Source of the DNA: Pelotomaculum schinkii | GTDB lineage: Bacteria > Bacillota > Desulfotomaculia > Desulfotomaculales > Pelotomaculaceae | Direction: 5' to 3' | DNA: 41,978 nucleotides | Assembly (NCBI RefSeq): GCF_004369205.1 | Contig: NZ_QFGA01000005.1 | Span: 1-41,978 of the forward strand | In this document: piece after piece, positions 1 through 7,657 of the stretch | Numbering within the stretch: position 1 is the stretch's first letter | Layout of the letters: every line of letters begins with the position of its first letter | The notes under the pieces: generated by a model | Databases searched by the model: none | What the model saw: only the letters and a program-made list of their open reading frames with translations | Told to the model about the DNA's origin: nothing | Position numbers and translations under genes: made by a program

Positions 1-112
1 GTTGGAAGCAGGGGGAGTTGGAAGCAGGGGGAGTTGGAAGCAGGGGGAGTTGGAAGCAGGGGGAGTTGGAAGCAGGGGGAGTTGGAAGCAGGGGGAGTTG
101 GAAGCAGGGGGA
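1..112. repeat. Tandem repeat, seven perfect 16-bp units
   Basis: The unit GTTGGAAGCAGGGGGA is repeated seven times without a mismatch, starting at bases 1, 17, 33, 49, 65, 81 and 97. The array is cut by the window edge, so it may be longer. Its last unit runs directly into the left arm of the inverted repeat at 100-167, which carries the same GGAAGCAGGGGGA core. Open frames across it encode only a repetitive peptide and are judged non-coding. Confidence 0.95.
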
Positions 113-167
113 CGGTTCTTTTGCTTCCTTTTTATTTAGGAAGCAAAAGAACCGTCCCCCTGCTTCC
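100..167. repeat. Perfect 29-bp inverted repeat (REP-like hairpin)
   Basis: The left arm 100-128 and right arm 139-167 are exact reverse complements, separated by a 10-nt T/A-rich loop (129-138). Each arm contains the core AAGAACCGTCCCC or its complement. A shorter relative of the same core is found at 819-855, so this is a dispersed repeat family. Part of the right arm is duplicated again at about 168-184. It could act as a transcription terminator or as an immobile REP or MITE-type unit. Confidence 0.9.
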
Positions 168-277
168 CCGTCCCCCTGCTTCCCTCAGAAGACACGTTTT
201 GACGTTCCACCAAAATCACCTCCCGGTTATTATGCCTGGTTGTTAATAGGGGCATACTACGGCCAGGAGGTGTTTAT

Positions 278-499
278 ATGGAAATGAGAATTGAGAAAGT
301 AAGAAAGAATAACGAAGGCGACATCACCGATGTAATGATGAACGGCAACATTTACAGTATCGACCAGGCCATTATGCTGGCCCAGGACGGACTTATCGAA
401 GGGGTGAACGTAGCCAGGGCAAGGAGCGGCCGGGAATACCTTAGGAGCAACCCTGATGAAACCGCAGAGAACAATCTGGACAACCTGCCGCAGTTTTAA
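278..499 (+). CDS. DUF3892-like small protein
   Basis: This 73-aa protein starts with ATG at 278, seven nucleotides after AGGAGGTG. The N-terminal stretch IEKVRKNNEGDIT and the following MMNGNIYSIDQAIMLAQDG resemble the DUF3892 family of short proteins, in which a lysine-rich strand pair is followed by a helix. The function of that family is unknown. It is cytosolic: there is no signal peptide or membrane segment. It stands alone, pointing away from the repeat array and towards the convergent efflux operon. The family call is from memory of the pattern and has not been checked by alignment. Confidence 0.7.
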   Translation: MEMRIEKVRKNNEGDITDVMMNGNIYSIDQAIMLAQDGLIEGVNVARARSGREYLRSNPDETAENNLDNLPQF

Positions 500-818
500 A
501 CATTCGTTACTTCTGTAAGAGTACCTGAACAGGGAGGTTTCTCCAAGTTGGTTTTGTGCGGACGCAATTGAAACCGCACCCGGCGTACCAGCGCCGAACT
601 TGTTGGCGCCGATGCTCTAATTTGTACGGAGCAATTTAAGGGACTTCCGCAGACACCGTTGCTGCATTTCTGTGGGGTCAATGTGCGAATGAATTCGCAC
701 CTGCATTTTGGGGACGCATGAACTACGAGCCGGGGGGCATAAACCCACCGGCTCGAAAGATTCATAATTGCCTCGTAATTACATAAGTTCCAAGCAATTC
801 CTAGCCTTATCCAGCCTT
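500..818. repeat. Gene-free stretch with palindromic repeat-family copy
   Basis: No credible gene is seen. From about 556 to 712 lies a degenerate copy of a dispersed palindromic family: GGCGTACCAGCGCC-type and GCACC/GGTGC segments, ending in the hairpin TGCGAAT-GA-ATTCGCA at 684-699. The same hairpin recurs near 28101 and in altered form near 29988, 33570 and 36955. A further imperfect hairpin pairs 726-736 with 744-754 (CGAGCCGG core), without a T-run. A minus-strand open frame here only translates the repeat. Confidence 0.7.
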
Positions 819-855
819 AAAAGGAAGCAAAAGAACCGTCCCCTTGCTTCCTTTT
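819..855 (-). terminator. Hairpin at the end of the efflux operon
   Basis: AAAAGGAAGCAA (819-830) pairs perfectly with TTGCTTCCTTTT (844-855) around a 13-nt loop AAGAACCGTCCCC. It overlaps the stop codon of the adaptor gene (854-856), and the transcript's own arm ends in T's, so it is a plausible terminator for the minus-strand operon. The loop is the same core as in the inverted repeat at 100-167, so a repeat unit seems to have been used as a terminator. Confidence 0.6.
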
Positions 856-2026
856 AGGACTTCTCCACGGGTTTAACCTTGGCTTTTTCCTTTAAATCAA
901 GGCCACCGTCCCTGACAATCATTTCTCCGGACTCCAGGCCGCCGGTAATTTCTATGTTCTCCTGGTCGCTCAGCCCGGTTTGCACGGTGCGGCGCTGCAC
1001 CTGGCCCTGCGTCACCACCATCACTTCCTTATGGCCGTCTCCCGTGGTACGTACCGCTTCCCGGGGCAGCACCAGTACATCCTCGCGGGTCAGGGTTTCG
1101 ATGGCCACCCTTACCTCATAACCAGGCTTTAAAACATCCGGGTCGGGCAGGGTAATGATTACCGGCACGCGTCGCTGAATAACACCCAGGGCGGACTCCT
1201 TTTCCTCCGCACTGGGATAGATTTTCTTTACTTCGCCGGCAAGCTTTTTCCCACCCAGTACCGGCGCGGTTATTGATACTTTTTGGCCCACTCGCACCTC
1301 GCCCAGGTCGTCACTGAGAATGTCGGCCTTCACCTCCAGTTGGCCTGCGGCAGCCAGCACGGCCAGCAGCGCGCCTGAACTGACCACCTCTTCCTGCTTG
1401 ACCGGGAGATTAAGCACCATGCCGTCGGTGGGGCTTTTCACCACCAACTGGCCTTCCTTGGCGGACAGCTGACTCAACGTCTGCCTGAGCCCGGCCTCCT
1501 GGGCCAAAGCGCTGTCCAGTTTGCTGCTTTGCTCATTTAAATTCTGGCGGCAGGTTTCCACCAACAGTACAGCCTTGTCATAATCGGCGCGGGATACGGC
1601 GCCGCCCTTGAACAGCTCCTGAACCCGGTCCAAGTTATCACTGGCGTCTTTCAGTTCAAGGTTTAGCCTCTCCACAGCCGCCCGCGCCCCGGCTGCCGTG
1701 CTTCCGGCCTGCGCTATCTGTGACTGCGTATCGCTGATCTGCAGGGAAAGGTCCAGGTTTTCCAGCACCACCAGAGTCTCCCCCTGTTTTACCGGCTGGC
1801 CGGCCTCTGCCACCACCTGCGTTACCCTGGCAGTCTGCGTAGCGTGGATGTTGAAGTCTGAAGCAGGCTGCACGTAGCCGCTGTCAGTCACGGTACGGTT
1901 GACGCTGCCGGTCTGGACCTTAACCGCTGCTACTTCTTGCCCTCCCCGCATCAACAACTGAGCTGCAACCGTAAGCACGGCCAGAGCAATACCGCCCCAC
2001 ACATAAATCCTTCTTTTCCGCTTCAT
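854..2026 (-). CDS. Efflux periplasmic adaptor subunit (HlyD/MacA-like)
   Basis: This 390-aa protein is the membrane-fusion or adaptor partner of the ABC transporter encoded just upstream. One N-terminal membrane segment (about residues 8-26) follows a basic MKRKRR start. A split biotinyl/lipoyl-like domain surrounds a helical, coiled-coil region (about 95-200, rich in Gln, Ala and Glu), then come beta-barrel and C-terminal membrane-proximal segments. It starts 16 nt after the permease stop, with GGTGAGG as ribosome site. In a Gram-positive cell such adaptors work with MacB/FtsX-type permeases to export lipids, peptides or antibiotics; the substrate cannot be read from sequence. It is the last gene of a four-gene operon. 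Confidence 0.88.
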   Translation of the reverse strand: MKRKRRIYVWGGIALAVLTVAAQLLMRGGQEVAAVKVQTGSVNRTVTDSGYVQPASDFNIHATQTARVTQVVAEAGQPVKQGETLVVLENLDLSLQISDTQSQIAQAGSTAAGARAAVERLNLELKDASDNLDRVQELFKGGAVSRADYDKAVLLVETCRQNLNEQSSKLDSALAQEAGLRQTLSQLSAKEGQLVVKSPTDGMVLNLPVKQEEVVSSGALLAVLAAAGQLEVKADILSDDLGEVRVGQKVSITAPVLGGKKLAGEVKKIYPSAEEKESALGVIQRRVPVIITLPDPDVLKPGYEVRVAIETLTREDVLVLPREAVRTTGDGHKEVMVVTQGQVQRRTVQTGLSDQENIEITGGLESGEMIVRDGGLDLKEKAKVKPVEKS

Positions 2027-2042
2027 TCTGAATCCTCACCGC

Positions 2043-4421
2043 CTAATCTGTGTTCTTTAAAACTTCCACCATGTCAATCTGTTTGACTCCGCGTACCGCC
2101 AGGAAATGGGCAACCATAATAAAACAGACACCGCCCAGAGCGGAAAAAAGGTAGGTCTGAGGATAGATGATCACCGGTATGGTGTAAAGGTCGGTGCTGG
2201 CGGCCTTAACGTACCACTTGCTCAGATAAAGCCCGAAAGGCAAACCCAGGGCTACTCCCAGGAGCGACTGCAGGATATTCTCTTTCAACAGCAAACCGGA
2301 TATCTCTTGCGTGGTAAAACCTAACACCCTGAGCGTGGCGAGTTCTCTTCTGCGCTCGGCAAAGCTGATTACCGAAGAGTTGTAGACAATGGCAAAACCC
2401 AACAACACAGCGAAAACAATCATTATGGTAAGGGAATAAACCATGCTGTCCATATTCTGGTTTAAATTGGCAAGCTCCTTACGGAGACTGGAAATCGATG
2501 AAACACCGGTCATATCTCCCAATTGTTGCTCCACCATGGCCGTCTTGCCGGGGTCTACCTTCAACATGGCCCCGGAAACCACCCCGCTTTCTTGCAGGAT
2601 GCGGTTGGCCTGCTCCAAAGAAATGTACGAACCGCTGCCTACCAGCTGGCGGTTAATCCCTGTAATTTTAACTTCGGCTCGCCTGACAGGCCCCAACCCC
2701 AGAAGCGTTTCCAATTCGACCCGGTCACCGGGCCGTGCGCCCAGCTTGTCCGCCGTACTGCGGCTGATCAGGATACCTTCTTCCGGGTATGGCAGTGGTT
2801 TACCAGTGTCGTCGACCAGCTTTTTCAAGGTCAACGCCTGCGGTACTCCCACCAGGAGGTCGTCTTCCGAGCGGCCGTTGACATATAACTTCACCGGTAT
2901 TTCCAAAACCGGTTCTGTCTTGATGACTCCATCCAGACGGGACAGGTTCAGCAGCTCATGATCCTTGACCGGCCCATCGAAACGGACCAGCAAGTCATAG
3001 CGTTGTTCCTCGTAAAAGTGTTTCTTAACCATATAATCAATTGCATCATTAAAGAACAATGACATCACCAGCAGGCCAACCGCGAAAACAACCCCCACCA
3101 TTGTCACTGCAAAGCGCCCCCGCTTGCGGTTGATCGTCCTAAGGCTCATTTTCCAGGCCGGGTCAAGCCTGCGCCACAAGCAGTTCCACTGCTCGAACAC
3201 GACCCGGCCGGTCCCCGCAGGGGGCTCCGGGCGCATGGACTCAGCCGGCCTGATCACCACCACCCCGCGGGATGCGGTAAGGCCGGCTATAAGGCTCACT
3301 CCCAAAGAGAGAAACAGGCCCGATAAGATAGCAGTCAGGTTCACCCCGCCGATGGATTGCGGCAGGTTGAAGTAAAGCGCGTAAGCCTGCGACATCACCG
3401 TGGCCAGCCCGAGACCCAACAGGCTGCCCAATAGCGCTCCCAAAAGGGCTACCGCCAGGGCGTAGCCGGTATAGTGCAGCATAATCTGCCCGCTGCCGTA
3501 CCCCAGGGCCTTCATCACCCCGATCTGCTGGCGTTGCGCCTTAACCATCCGGCCCAGCATGACAAACTGGATCAGGGCGGCGACACCCAGAAAGATAACC
3601 GGCATAAAGCTGGCCAGGGTGCGCAGCCCGTTAAGCTCCCCCTGCAGAATGGCGTGGCTGAGCTGGTCCTCACGGGGGTAGTCCGCCAGGTTGCCGTAAG
3701 GCTCAAGCAAGGTCTTTACCTGCTCCGCCACATGTTTGCCGTCTGCCCCCGGCGCAAGTGTTATGACCACCTGGTTGATTTCACCGTTCAAGTTAAGAAT
3801 CTGTTCGGCCTGGTTCTGCGGCATCATGATGATCCCGAACGTTTTCGGATCAGGCATCATGGTGGCCGCGTCTTTCATGGTGACAATCGTCTCGGGGCTT
3901 ATTGCCGTCCCCACCACGGTCAGAAATACCTGCTTTCCTTCGGCCACAATGCTCACCGTATCGTTAAAGGAGAGCCGGTTGGCGTTAAAGTACTGGGGAT
4001 CAACCAGGGCTTCGATGCCGCCGCTCTCAGGGTATTGATCAAACAGGCGGCCCGTCTGTACCTGCAGGCGGTTGACCTCCGTATCCATGGGCAAGGGGTA
4101 GCTAATCAGGCGGGCGGTGGCCCTCTGGTGGTCCTCCTTCAGGATCGGCACATCTTTTTGAATACGACCGGTGGCCTTCATAACCCCGGGAATAGATTCG
4201 ACTTGCCTGGTAACCTCCTGGGGCGCCCTGACCACCTGGAAAAAATAGTCCGCAAAATTGTTTTCCTGATAAAAAAGGCTCTGTGAGCGGTTAAGGTTAT
4301 AGTAGGCGGTGGACATGCCGATATAAACAGCGATGCCTATGGTTACCACCGCCACAACGGCCAGGAACTGCCCCCTGGTGCTGCGGATGGTACGCCACAG
4401 TTTCCTGCTCAGTACACCCAT
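2043..4421 (-). CDS. ABC transporter permease with two FtsX domains
   Basis: This 792-aa membrane protein has a single N-terminal membrane helix (about residues 13-36) and a large extracellular domain. A first FtsX three-helix block follows at about 265-390, then a second N-terminal-like helix near 435-455, a second extracellular domain, and a final FtsX block (about 670-790). This is the duplicated architecture of long MacB/YtrF-type permeases. Its ATG overlaps the ATPase stop codon as TAATG at 4421, which implies translational coupling. Such permeases are usually mechanotransmitters rather than channels, so with the ATPase and the adaptor it probably forms a MacAB-like export or extraction complex. 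The substrate is unknown. Confidence 0.88.
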   Translation of the reverse strand: MGVLSRKLWRTIRSTRGQFLAVVAVVTIGIAVYIGMSTAYYNLNRSQSLFYQENNFADYFFQVVRAPQEVTRQVESIPGVMKATGRIQKDVPILKEDHQRATARLISYPLPMDTEVNRLQVQTGRLFDQYPESGGIEALVDPQYFNANRLSFNDTVSIVAEGKQVFLTVVGTAISPETIVTMKDAATMMPDPKTFGIIMMPQNQAEQILNLNGEINQVVITLAPGADGKHVAEQVKTLLEPYGNLADYPREDQLSHAILQGELNGLRTLASFMPVIFLGVAALIQFVMLGRMVKAQRQQIGVMKALGYGSGQIMLHYTGYALAVALLGALLGSLLGLGLATVMSQAYALYFNLPQSIGGVNLTAILSGLFLSLGVSLIAGLTASRGVVVIRPAESMRPEPPAGTGRVVFEQWNCLWRRLDPAWKMSLRTINRKRGRFAVTMVGVVFAVGLLVMSLFFNDAIDYMVKKHFYEEQRYDLLVRFDGPVKDHELLNLSRLDGVIKTEPVLEIPVKLYVNGRSEDDLLVGVPQALTLKKLVDDTGKPLPYPEEGILISRSTADKLGARPGDRVELETLLGLGPVRRAEVKITGINRQLVGSGSYISLEQANRILQESGVVSGAMLKVDPGKTAMVEQQLGDMTGVSSISSLRKELANLNQNMDSMVYSLTIMIVFAVLLGFAIVYNSSVISFAERRRELATLRVLGFTTQEISGLLLKENILQSLLGVALGLPFGLYLSKWYVKAASTDLYTIPVIIYPQTYLFSALGGVCFIMVAHFLAVRGVKQIDMVEVLKNTD

Positions 4422-5131
4422 TACCAGTCAATCCTTTCGGGTGACAGCGGTGACGTGTTCTCGATAATTTCCGAAATCCTGCCGCTGCTCATACGCACGA
4501 TCCGTTGCGCCATAGCGCTGATCGGGGTGTTGTGGGTGACGATGACCACGGTGCTGCCCTGCTCCCGGTTGACCTTTTGCAACAGGCTGAGCATTAATTT
4601 GCCCGTCAAGTGATCCAGCGCCCCGGTCGGTTCGTCGCATAAAAGCAGGCGGGGCTTCTTGACAGCGGCGCGGGCGATGGCCACCCGCTGCTGTTCGCCG
4701 CCGCTCAACTGAGATGGAAAGTGATCAATCCTGGTCGCCAGGCCCACCTCCTTTAACATCTCAGTTACCGAAAGCGGGCCTTCGACCAGTCCGGCCGCCA
4801 GTTCAACGTTTTCCCCGGCGGTCAGATCCGGGATCAGGTTGTAAAATTGAAAGACAAAGCCCACTTCCTGTCGTCTATAAGCCGTCAACTGGCCCTCCGC
4901 GGCGCGGCTCAAGTTTTCACCGTCAAAGAACACTTCACCGGTTGAAGGCAGGTCCATGCCGCCCATAATATTAAGTAAAGTGCTCTTGCCGGAACCGCTG
5001 GGACCAAGAATAACCAGCAGCTCACCCTCATAGATGTCCAGAGAAGTCTCTTTTAAGGCATCAACGGTGACTTCGCCCATTAAGTAGGTCCTGGTAATCC
5101 CTTTCAGCTTCATCAGCACTTTATTACTCAT
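4421..5131 (-). CDS. ABC transporter ATP-binding protein (MacB/LolD type)
   Basis: This 236-aa ATPase drives the FtsX permease downstream. Visible motifs are Walker [10 protein letters not shown], the Q-loop FVFQFYNL, the signature [14 protein letters not shown], Walker [13 protein letters not shown] and the H-loop [12 protein letters not shown] is typical of the MacB/LolD/FtsE group. I chose the ATG at 5131 ([11 protein letters not shown]) because AAAGGA lies eight bases upstream and the family begins there; a longer frame back to 5197 has no support. The start overlaps the last eight bases of the regulator gene, and the stop overlaps the permease start, so all three genes are coupled. Confidence 0.93.
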   Translation of the reverse strand: MSNKVLMKLKGITRTYLMGEVTVDALKETSLDIYEGELLVILGPSGSGKSTLLNIMGGMDLPSTGEVFFDGENLSRAAEGQLTAYRRQEVGFVFQFYNLIPDLTAGENVELAAGLVEGPLSVTEMLKEVGLATRIDHFPSQLSGGEQQRVAIARAAVKKPRLLLCDEPTGALDHLTGKLMLSLLQKVNREQGSTVVIVTHNTPISAMAQRIVRMSSGRISEIIENTSPLSPERIDW

Positions 5132-5627
5132 GCCGTATTTCCTTTGCGGTGTTTTTAATAATTTGGCCCTTTTTCCATCGCCCGTACTGTTCCTCAAAAT
5201 CTCCCAGATACCACCGTAAAAAATCCAGGTAGTCTTTCATCGCCGAAAGGTTCTCCAGGGCCGGACGGTTACTTTTGTCTATCAGACTGAAGCCCTGCCC
5301 GACCAGTGTTTCCCACTCAGACAAGGTGTTAATTTTATCGGTCATTGCATTTATCCATGAGATTGTCCTGAGCCGGTAGAGGTCTTTCCGCTCGCCCGGC
5401 ATGCTCACCTTCTCAAATAAACGCAAGGCCAGCCCCTGCCGTACGGTCAGGGAGGCTGTAGCCTTGCTGAAGAAGAGATCTGCGGCAATCTCATCCAGAG
5501 TTTTGGGCCGTTGGGCCAGAAGCAAACAGCCGAAAACCCGTCCCAGAGTTTTGGAGACTCCCGAGCGTTCAAAAATTAAGCCCATATTCTCTATGAAGCG
5601 TGATTTCTCTGATTCGATTGTATCCAT
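5124..5627 (-). CDS. GbsR/MarR-type transcriptional regulator
   Basis: This 167-aa DNA-binding protein is first in the efflux operon. The segment with GVSKTLGRVFGCLLL, KTLDEIAADLFFSKATASLTVRQG and the GERKDLYRL wing matches the winged-helix of the GbsR branch of the MarR superfamily. An amphipathic C-terminal helical part follows, presumably for dimerisation. The next gene starts inside its last codons. The gene lies directly behind a 17-bp inverted repeat on its own promoter, so autoregulation of the whole operon is likely (inference). The inducer is unknown. The ATG at 5627 has a modest GGGGTGAG ribosome site. Confidence 0.85.
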   Translation of the reverse strand: MDTIESEKSRFIENMGLIFERSGVSKTLGRVFGCLLLAQRPKTLDEIAADLFFSKATASLTVRQGLALRLFEKVSMPGERKDLYRLRTISWINAMTDKINTLSEWETLVGQGFSLIDKSNRPALENLSAMKDYLDFLRWYLGDFEEQYGRWKKGQIIKNTAKEIRHE

Positions 5628-5654
5628 ATTTTATCACTCACCCCAGTCAGTTAG

Positions 5655-5698
5655 ATTATATAGTCTTAATTGTTTAATTTCAATTAAACAATTAAGAC
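5655..5698 (-). promoter_or_regulatory. Promoter with 17-bp operator palindrome for efflux operon
   Basis: On the minus strand, TTGAAA (5678-5683 on plus) is followed after exactly 17 bp by TATAAT (5655-5660), a near-consensus sigma-A promoter 28 bp before the regulator ATG. Perfect inverted repeats GTCTTAATTGTTTAATT (5663-5679) and its complement (5682-5698) flank a 2-bp centre and cover the -35 box and spacer. A dimeric regulator bound there would block RNA polymerase. The obvious candidate is the GbsR/MarR protein encoded immediately downstream. Confidence 0.8.
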
Positions 5699-5728
5699 GT
5701 TGTCCAATTATACAGAAAAAAAATTGCT

Positions 5729-5970
5729 TTAAAGGAAAAAAGCCGCCCTATCGGGCGGTTCTTCCTTTTTTAGAAGATGTCTTCTAAACTGTATGCCACG
5801 GCTCTTTGGGACGCATTTCTCCTCGCATTTTTCACAGGCAAACCTGGGAGGTACAGTCAGCTCCCCCGAACCAAAATGTCAAAATACTTAACTACCTCTT
5901 CCGGAATTTCCTCTTCCACATCACACTGCAAACAGCGATATAATTGACAGCTTAAATGCTTTGTTTGCAT
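5729..5970 (-). pseudogene. Small zinc-ribbon protein, frameshifted
   Basis: Two overlapping minus-strand frames look like one broken gene. The first (5970-5857, ATG) encodes 37 aa with CQLYRCLQC and EEIPEEVVKYFDIL. The second frame, from about 5890 to the stop at 5729, continues with FGSGELTVPPRF, ACEKC and EEKC. Joining them needs one extra T in the run ATTTTGG near 5888, which would give a zinc ribbon with two Cys pairs. The 3' end reads through the terminator hairpin, so the tail is probably also decayed. No ribosome site precedes the ATG. A sequencing error in the T-run, or a -1 frameshift, would give the same picture. Confidence 0.45.
5742..5759 (-). terminator. Rho-independent terminator-like hairpin
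   Basis: GCCGCCC (5742-5748) pairs with GGGCGGT (5753-5759) around a TATC loop. On the minus strand it is followed by CTTTTTTCC, so it would end transcripts coming from the nitroreductase and zinc-ribbon genes upstream. The plus side also has a T-rich flank, so it could be bidirectional. Confidence 0.65.
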
Positions 5971-6009
5971 GAACTCGCACGGCAGAGACAACTGCAAGGG
6001 ACCAGGAGG

Positions 6010-6552
6010 CTATTTGCAATAATTTACACTATATGCGGCTGGTTTGGGTGTTGAAAATGCTTCACCGGCGGAATAGCCCACCAGAACACCGCAAACAGGA
6101 GAGAACCCTTCGGGAATACCTATTTTCCCACTAAGTTCACTCTTGCCATCAAGACCAAGCAAAGGAGAAATCACATAACACGAACCAAGCGCAAGGGCTG
6201 TTGCGGCAATTGTGATATTGGCCGCCGCACATGAGGCGGTGGCTGTATTGTATGGAGCATCCTTAGGAGCTGTTAACAAGAACAACACAGGGGCGCCATA
6301 TAGCGGCTGATATCCTTCGAGAGCAGCGCGACTCATCAAAAATTCGACGCCGGAGTTCTTCATGGCAATCAATGTCGCATCATTTAATTCTTTCAGTACA
6401 TCTGTATTTTCGACTACAGAAATATGGAGCGTACCTGCCTTTGGAGCATTATTTGCTGCCGCGATAAGCTGCTCAATCTTGTCGGCTTCTACAGGTTTTG
6501 GCTGATAGCTTCGCGTGCTTTTTCTCAATTCAATTGCTTTTAATGCATCCAT
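6010..6552 (-). CDS. Nitroreductase family protein
   Basis: This 180-aa, FMN-binding oxidoreductase type is short for the family. The N-terminal AIELRKSTRSYQPKPV is the classic flavin-phosphate-binding start of nitroreductases. NNAPKAGTLH and the C-terminal GIPEGFSPVCGVLVGYS (the usual P-P-V-GYP-type segment) also fit. A stretch rich in Ala, Thr and Cys (TATASCAAANITIAATALALGSCYV) forms the dimer-core helix. The ATG at 6552 follows AAGGTGG. Members reduce quinones, nitroaromatics or other small electrophiles with NAD(P)H; the substrate is not predictable. It is probably monocistronic, or shares a transcript with the broken zinc-ribbon gene downstream. Confidence 0.88.
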   Translation of the reverse strand: MDALKAIELRKSTRSYQPKPVEADKIEQLIAAANNAPKAGTLHISVVENTDVLKELNDATLIAMKNSGVEFLMSRAALEGYQPLYGAPVLFLLTAPKDAPYNTATASCAAANITIAATALALGSCYVISPLLGLDGKSELSGKIGIPEGFSPVCGVLVGYSAGEAFSTPKPAAYSVNYCK

Positions 6553-6666
6553 GAAAAACCACCTTTACTTTTTATTGGAGTGTACATATAATTCTACGGA
6601 TAATGGAAGATGCAGATCGTTTGGGAATTGTCTCACCCTGATGATTATACGTTACTGTAAACCAAT

Positions 6667-6924
6667 TTATATTTTTCGTAAAATGTTATGGCGCCCGATA
6701 GCGTGAAGTATTAGCGTGTCGCTGTTTTGCTCAAAAACAACCCTAATATCTTTGTTGACATAAGCCTCCCAAAACCCTGTACCCTTGATCCGGTGAATCT
6801 TAAGTGAATTATGTTTTGGATTGACAGCCATAAAACGTAGAGTTTTCCTGGTCTGCTTTCGTTCGGCAGCTGATAGCTTCCGAAAGTCATTATTAAAAGG
6901 GTCAGTTAGAATTATCGTCGGCAT
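6667..6924 (-). CDS. RelE/ParE-family toxin (type II TA)
   Basis: This small, basic, 85-aa protein has the RelE-fold pattern: FNNDFRKLSAAERKQTRKTLRFM (helices), LKIHRIKGTGFWEAYVNKDIRVVFE (strands) and LILHAIGRHNILRK (the usual C-terminal H-D/N motif). RelE-type toxins usually cleave mRNA on the ribosome. I chose ATG 6924, which has GGGGAAG a few bases upstream; an upstream TTG at 6939 is less likely. It overlaps the antitoxin gene by 23 bp, the usual coupling in such pairs. Confidence 0.82.
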   Translation of the reverse strand: MPTIILTDPFNNDFRKLSAAERKQTRKTLRFMAVNPKHNSLKIHRIKGTGFWEAYVNKDIRVVFEQNSDTLILHAIGRHNILRKI

Positions 6925-7204
6925 TCTTTTCTTCCCCAAGGTACTCTAATAATTCGTCGGCATTGGAAAATGTTTTATATCGGCCTTCTTTTAAGGCGTC
7001 AGCGCTTTGCTTCATTTTTTCCTGCCAAGCAACAGACCAAAAATACTCTTGGCTTTTATCGTGCCATGCAACGGGTTTGATAAAAATTCCCCCATCCCGT
7101 TCCTCTAAGGCGATATAATCCCCTTCCTGTATATTTAGTTTTTTAGCAATCTGAGACAGACTGATAAGCATACGTTTTTGTACCTGCTGTATGACCTCTG
7201 GCAT
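6902..7204 (-). CDS. AbrB/MazE-type antitoxin
   Basis: This 100-aa protein pairs with the RelE-type toxin just downstream. Residues about 8-45 (VQKRMLISLSQIAKKLNIQEGDYIALEERDGGIFIKPV) form the swapped-hairpin AbrB DNA-binding motif. The acidic helical tail (ADALKEGRYKTFSNADELLEYLGEEKN) is the probable toxin-binding segment. The start is placed at ATG 7204, eight bases after AAGGAGG; the TTG two codons earlier is too close to that site. An imperfect palindrome overlies the -10 box of its consensus promoter, consistent with autoregulation by the complex. Confidence 0.82.
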   Translation of the reverse strand: MPEVIQQVQKRMLISLSQIAKKLNIQEGDYIALEERDGGIFIKPVAWHDKSQEYFWSVAWQEKMKQSADALKEGRYKTFSNADELLEYLGEEKNADDNSN

Positions 7205-7230
7205 CTGCAACGCCTCCTTAACTGATTAGC

Positions 7231-7268
7231 TGCAAATACAGTTTATCTGCATTTTAAGGTGTTGTCAA
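7231..7268 (-). promoter_or_regulatory. Promoter and operator of the toxin-antitoxin pair
   Basis: On the minus strand, TTGACA (7263-7268 on plus) is spaced 17 bp from TAAACT (7240-7245). An imperfect palindrome, TGCAAATA-CAGTT-TATCTGCA (7231-7251, seven of eight positions paired), covers the -10 box, where an AbrB-type antitoxin would be expected to bind. Confidence 0.75.
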
Positions 7269-7435
7269 TTAAAACCTGATCGCCCGAAACTGGCCTTTTA
7301 TTCAACACTTTTTCAATGACCCGATCTGTCTGGCTTGGTGTGGCATCAGTTACCTACCGCAAAAAGAAGTATGCCACAATAAAAACGTCACATTGTATCT
7401 CCGTGGACCGGCCTATTTCACTAAGACCGACCATA

Positions 7436-7657
7436 TTACTTTTCTTCCGAATCCCCATTTCGCATTTTATTAATGCCTAGCATTATTTTATCAAAGCTCA
7501 TATCGTTCAGCCAATTATTTCTATCTTTTGTATAATCACCCGTCCCTATGTCATACTGCTGGATAAATCTAGCCATTCCCGCTGGACCAAGCGGTTTTAC
7601 CAGGGCCGCTATACCAGCTTTTCGAAGCTGACTAGGACTCATCGTTTGAATCTGCAA
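7436..7657 (-). CDS. Small antitoxin-like protein next to PIN fragment
   Basis: This 73-aa protein has the core LRKAGIAALVKPLGPAGMARFIQQYDIGTGDYTKDRNNWL. I recognise the G-x-x-A-L-x-x-x-LGP-G-x-x-R-F-x-Q-Q-x-x-x-G-x-GDYT pattern as that of short proteins commonly encoded beside PIN-domain toxins, and presumed to be their antitoxins. The start is TTG 7657 after GAGGTG, with ATG 7642 as an alternative. It overlaps the end of the truncated PIN gene. With the toxin broken, it may be a leftover or may still regulate other targets. Confidence 0.6.
   Translation of the reverse strand: MQIQTMSPSQLRKAGIAALVKPLGPAGMARFIQQYDIGTGDYTKDRNNWLNDMSFDKIMLGINKMRNGDSEEK

Noticed and set aside
1-112. Possible CRISPR array from the 16-bp units
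   Set aside because: The units are directly adjacent with no spacers.
18-287. Open frames across the 16-bp repeat array on the plus strand
   Set aside because: They encode only a repetitive peptide from the repeats and hairpin, with no ribosome site or known family.
496-765. 89-codon minus-strand frame containing CRCEFIRT
   Set aside because: It is a translation of the dispersed palindromic repeat. The same peptide appears wherever the repeat occurs.
3474-4286. 270-codon plus-strand frame opposite the permease gene
   Set aside because: Antisense shadow of a well-supported GC-rich gene, with no start signal or recognisable domain.
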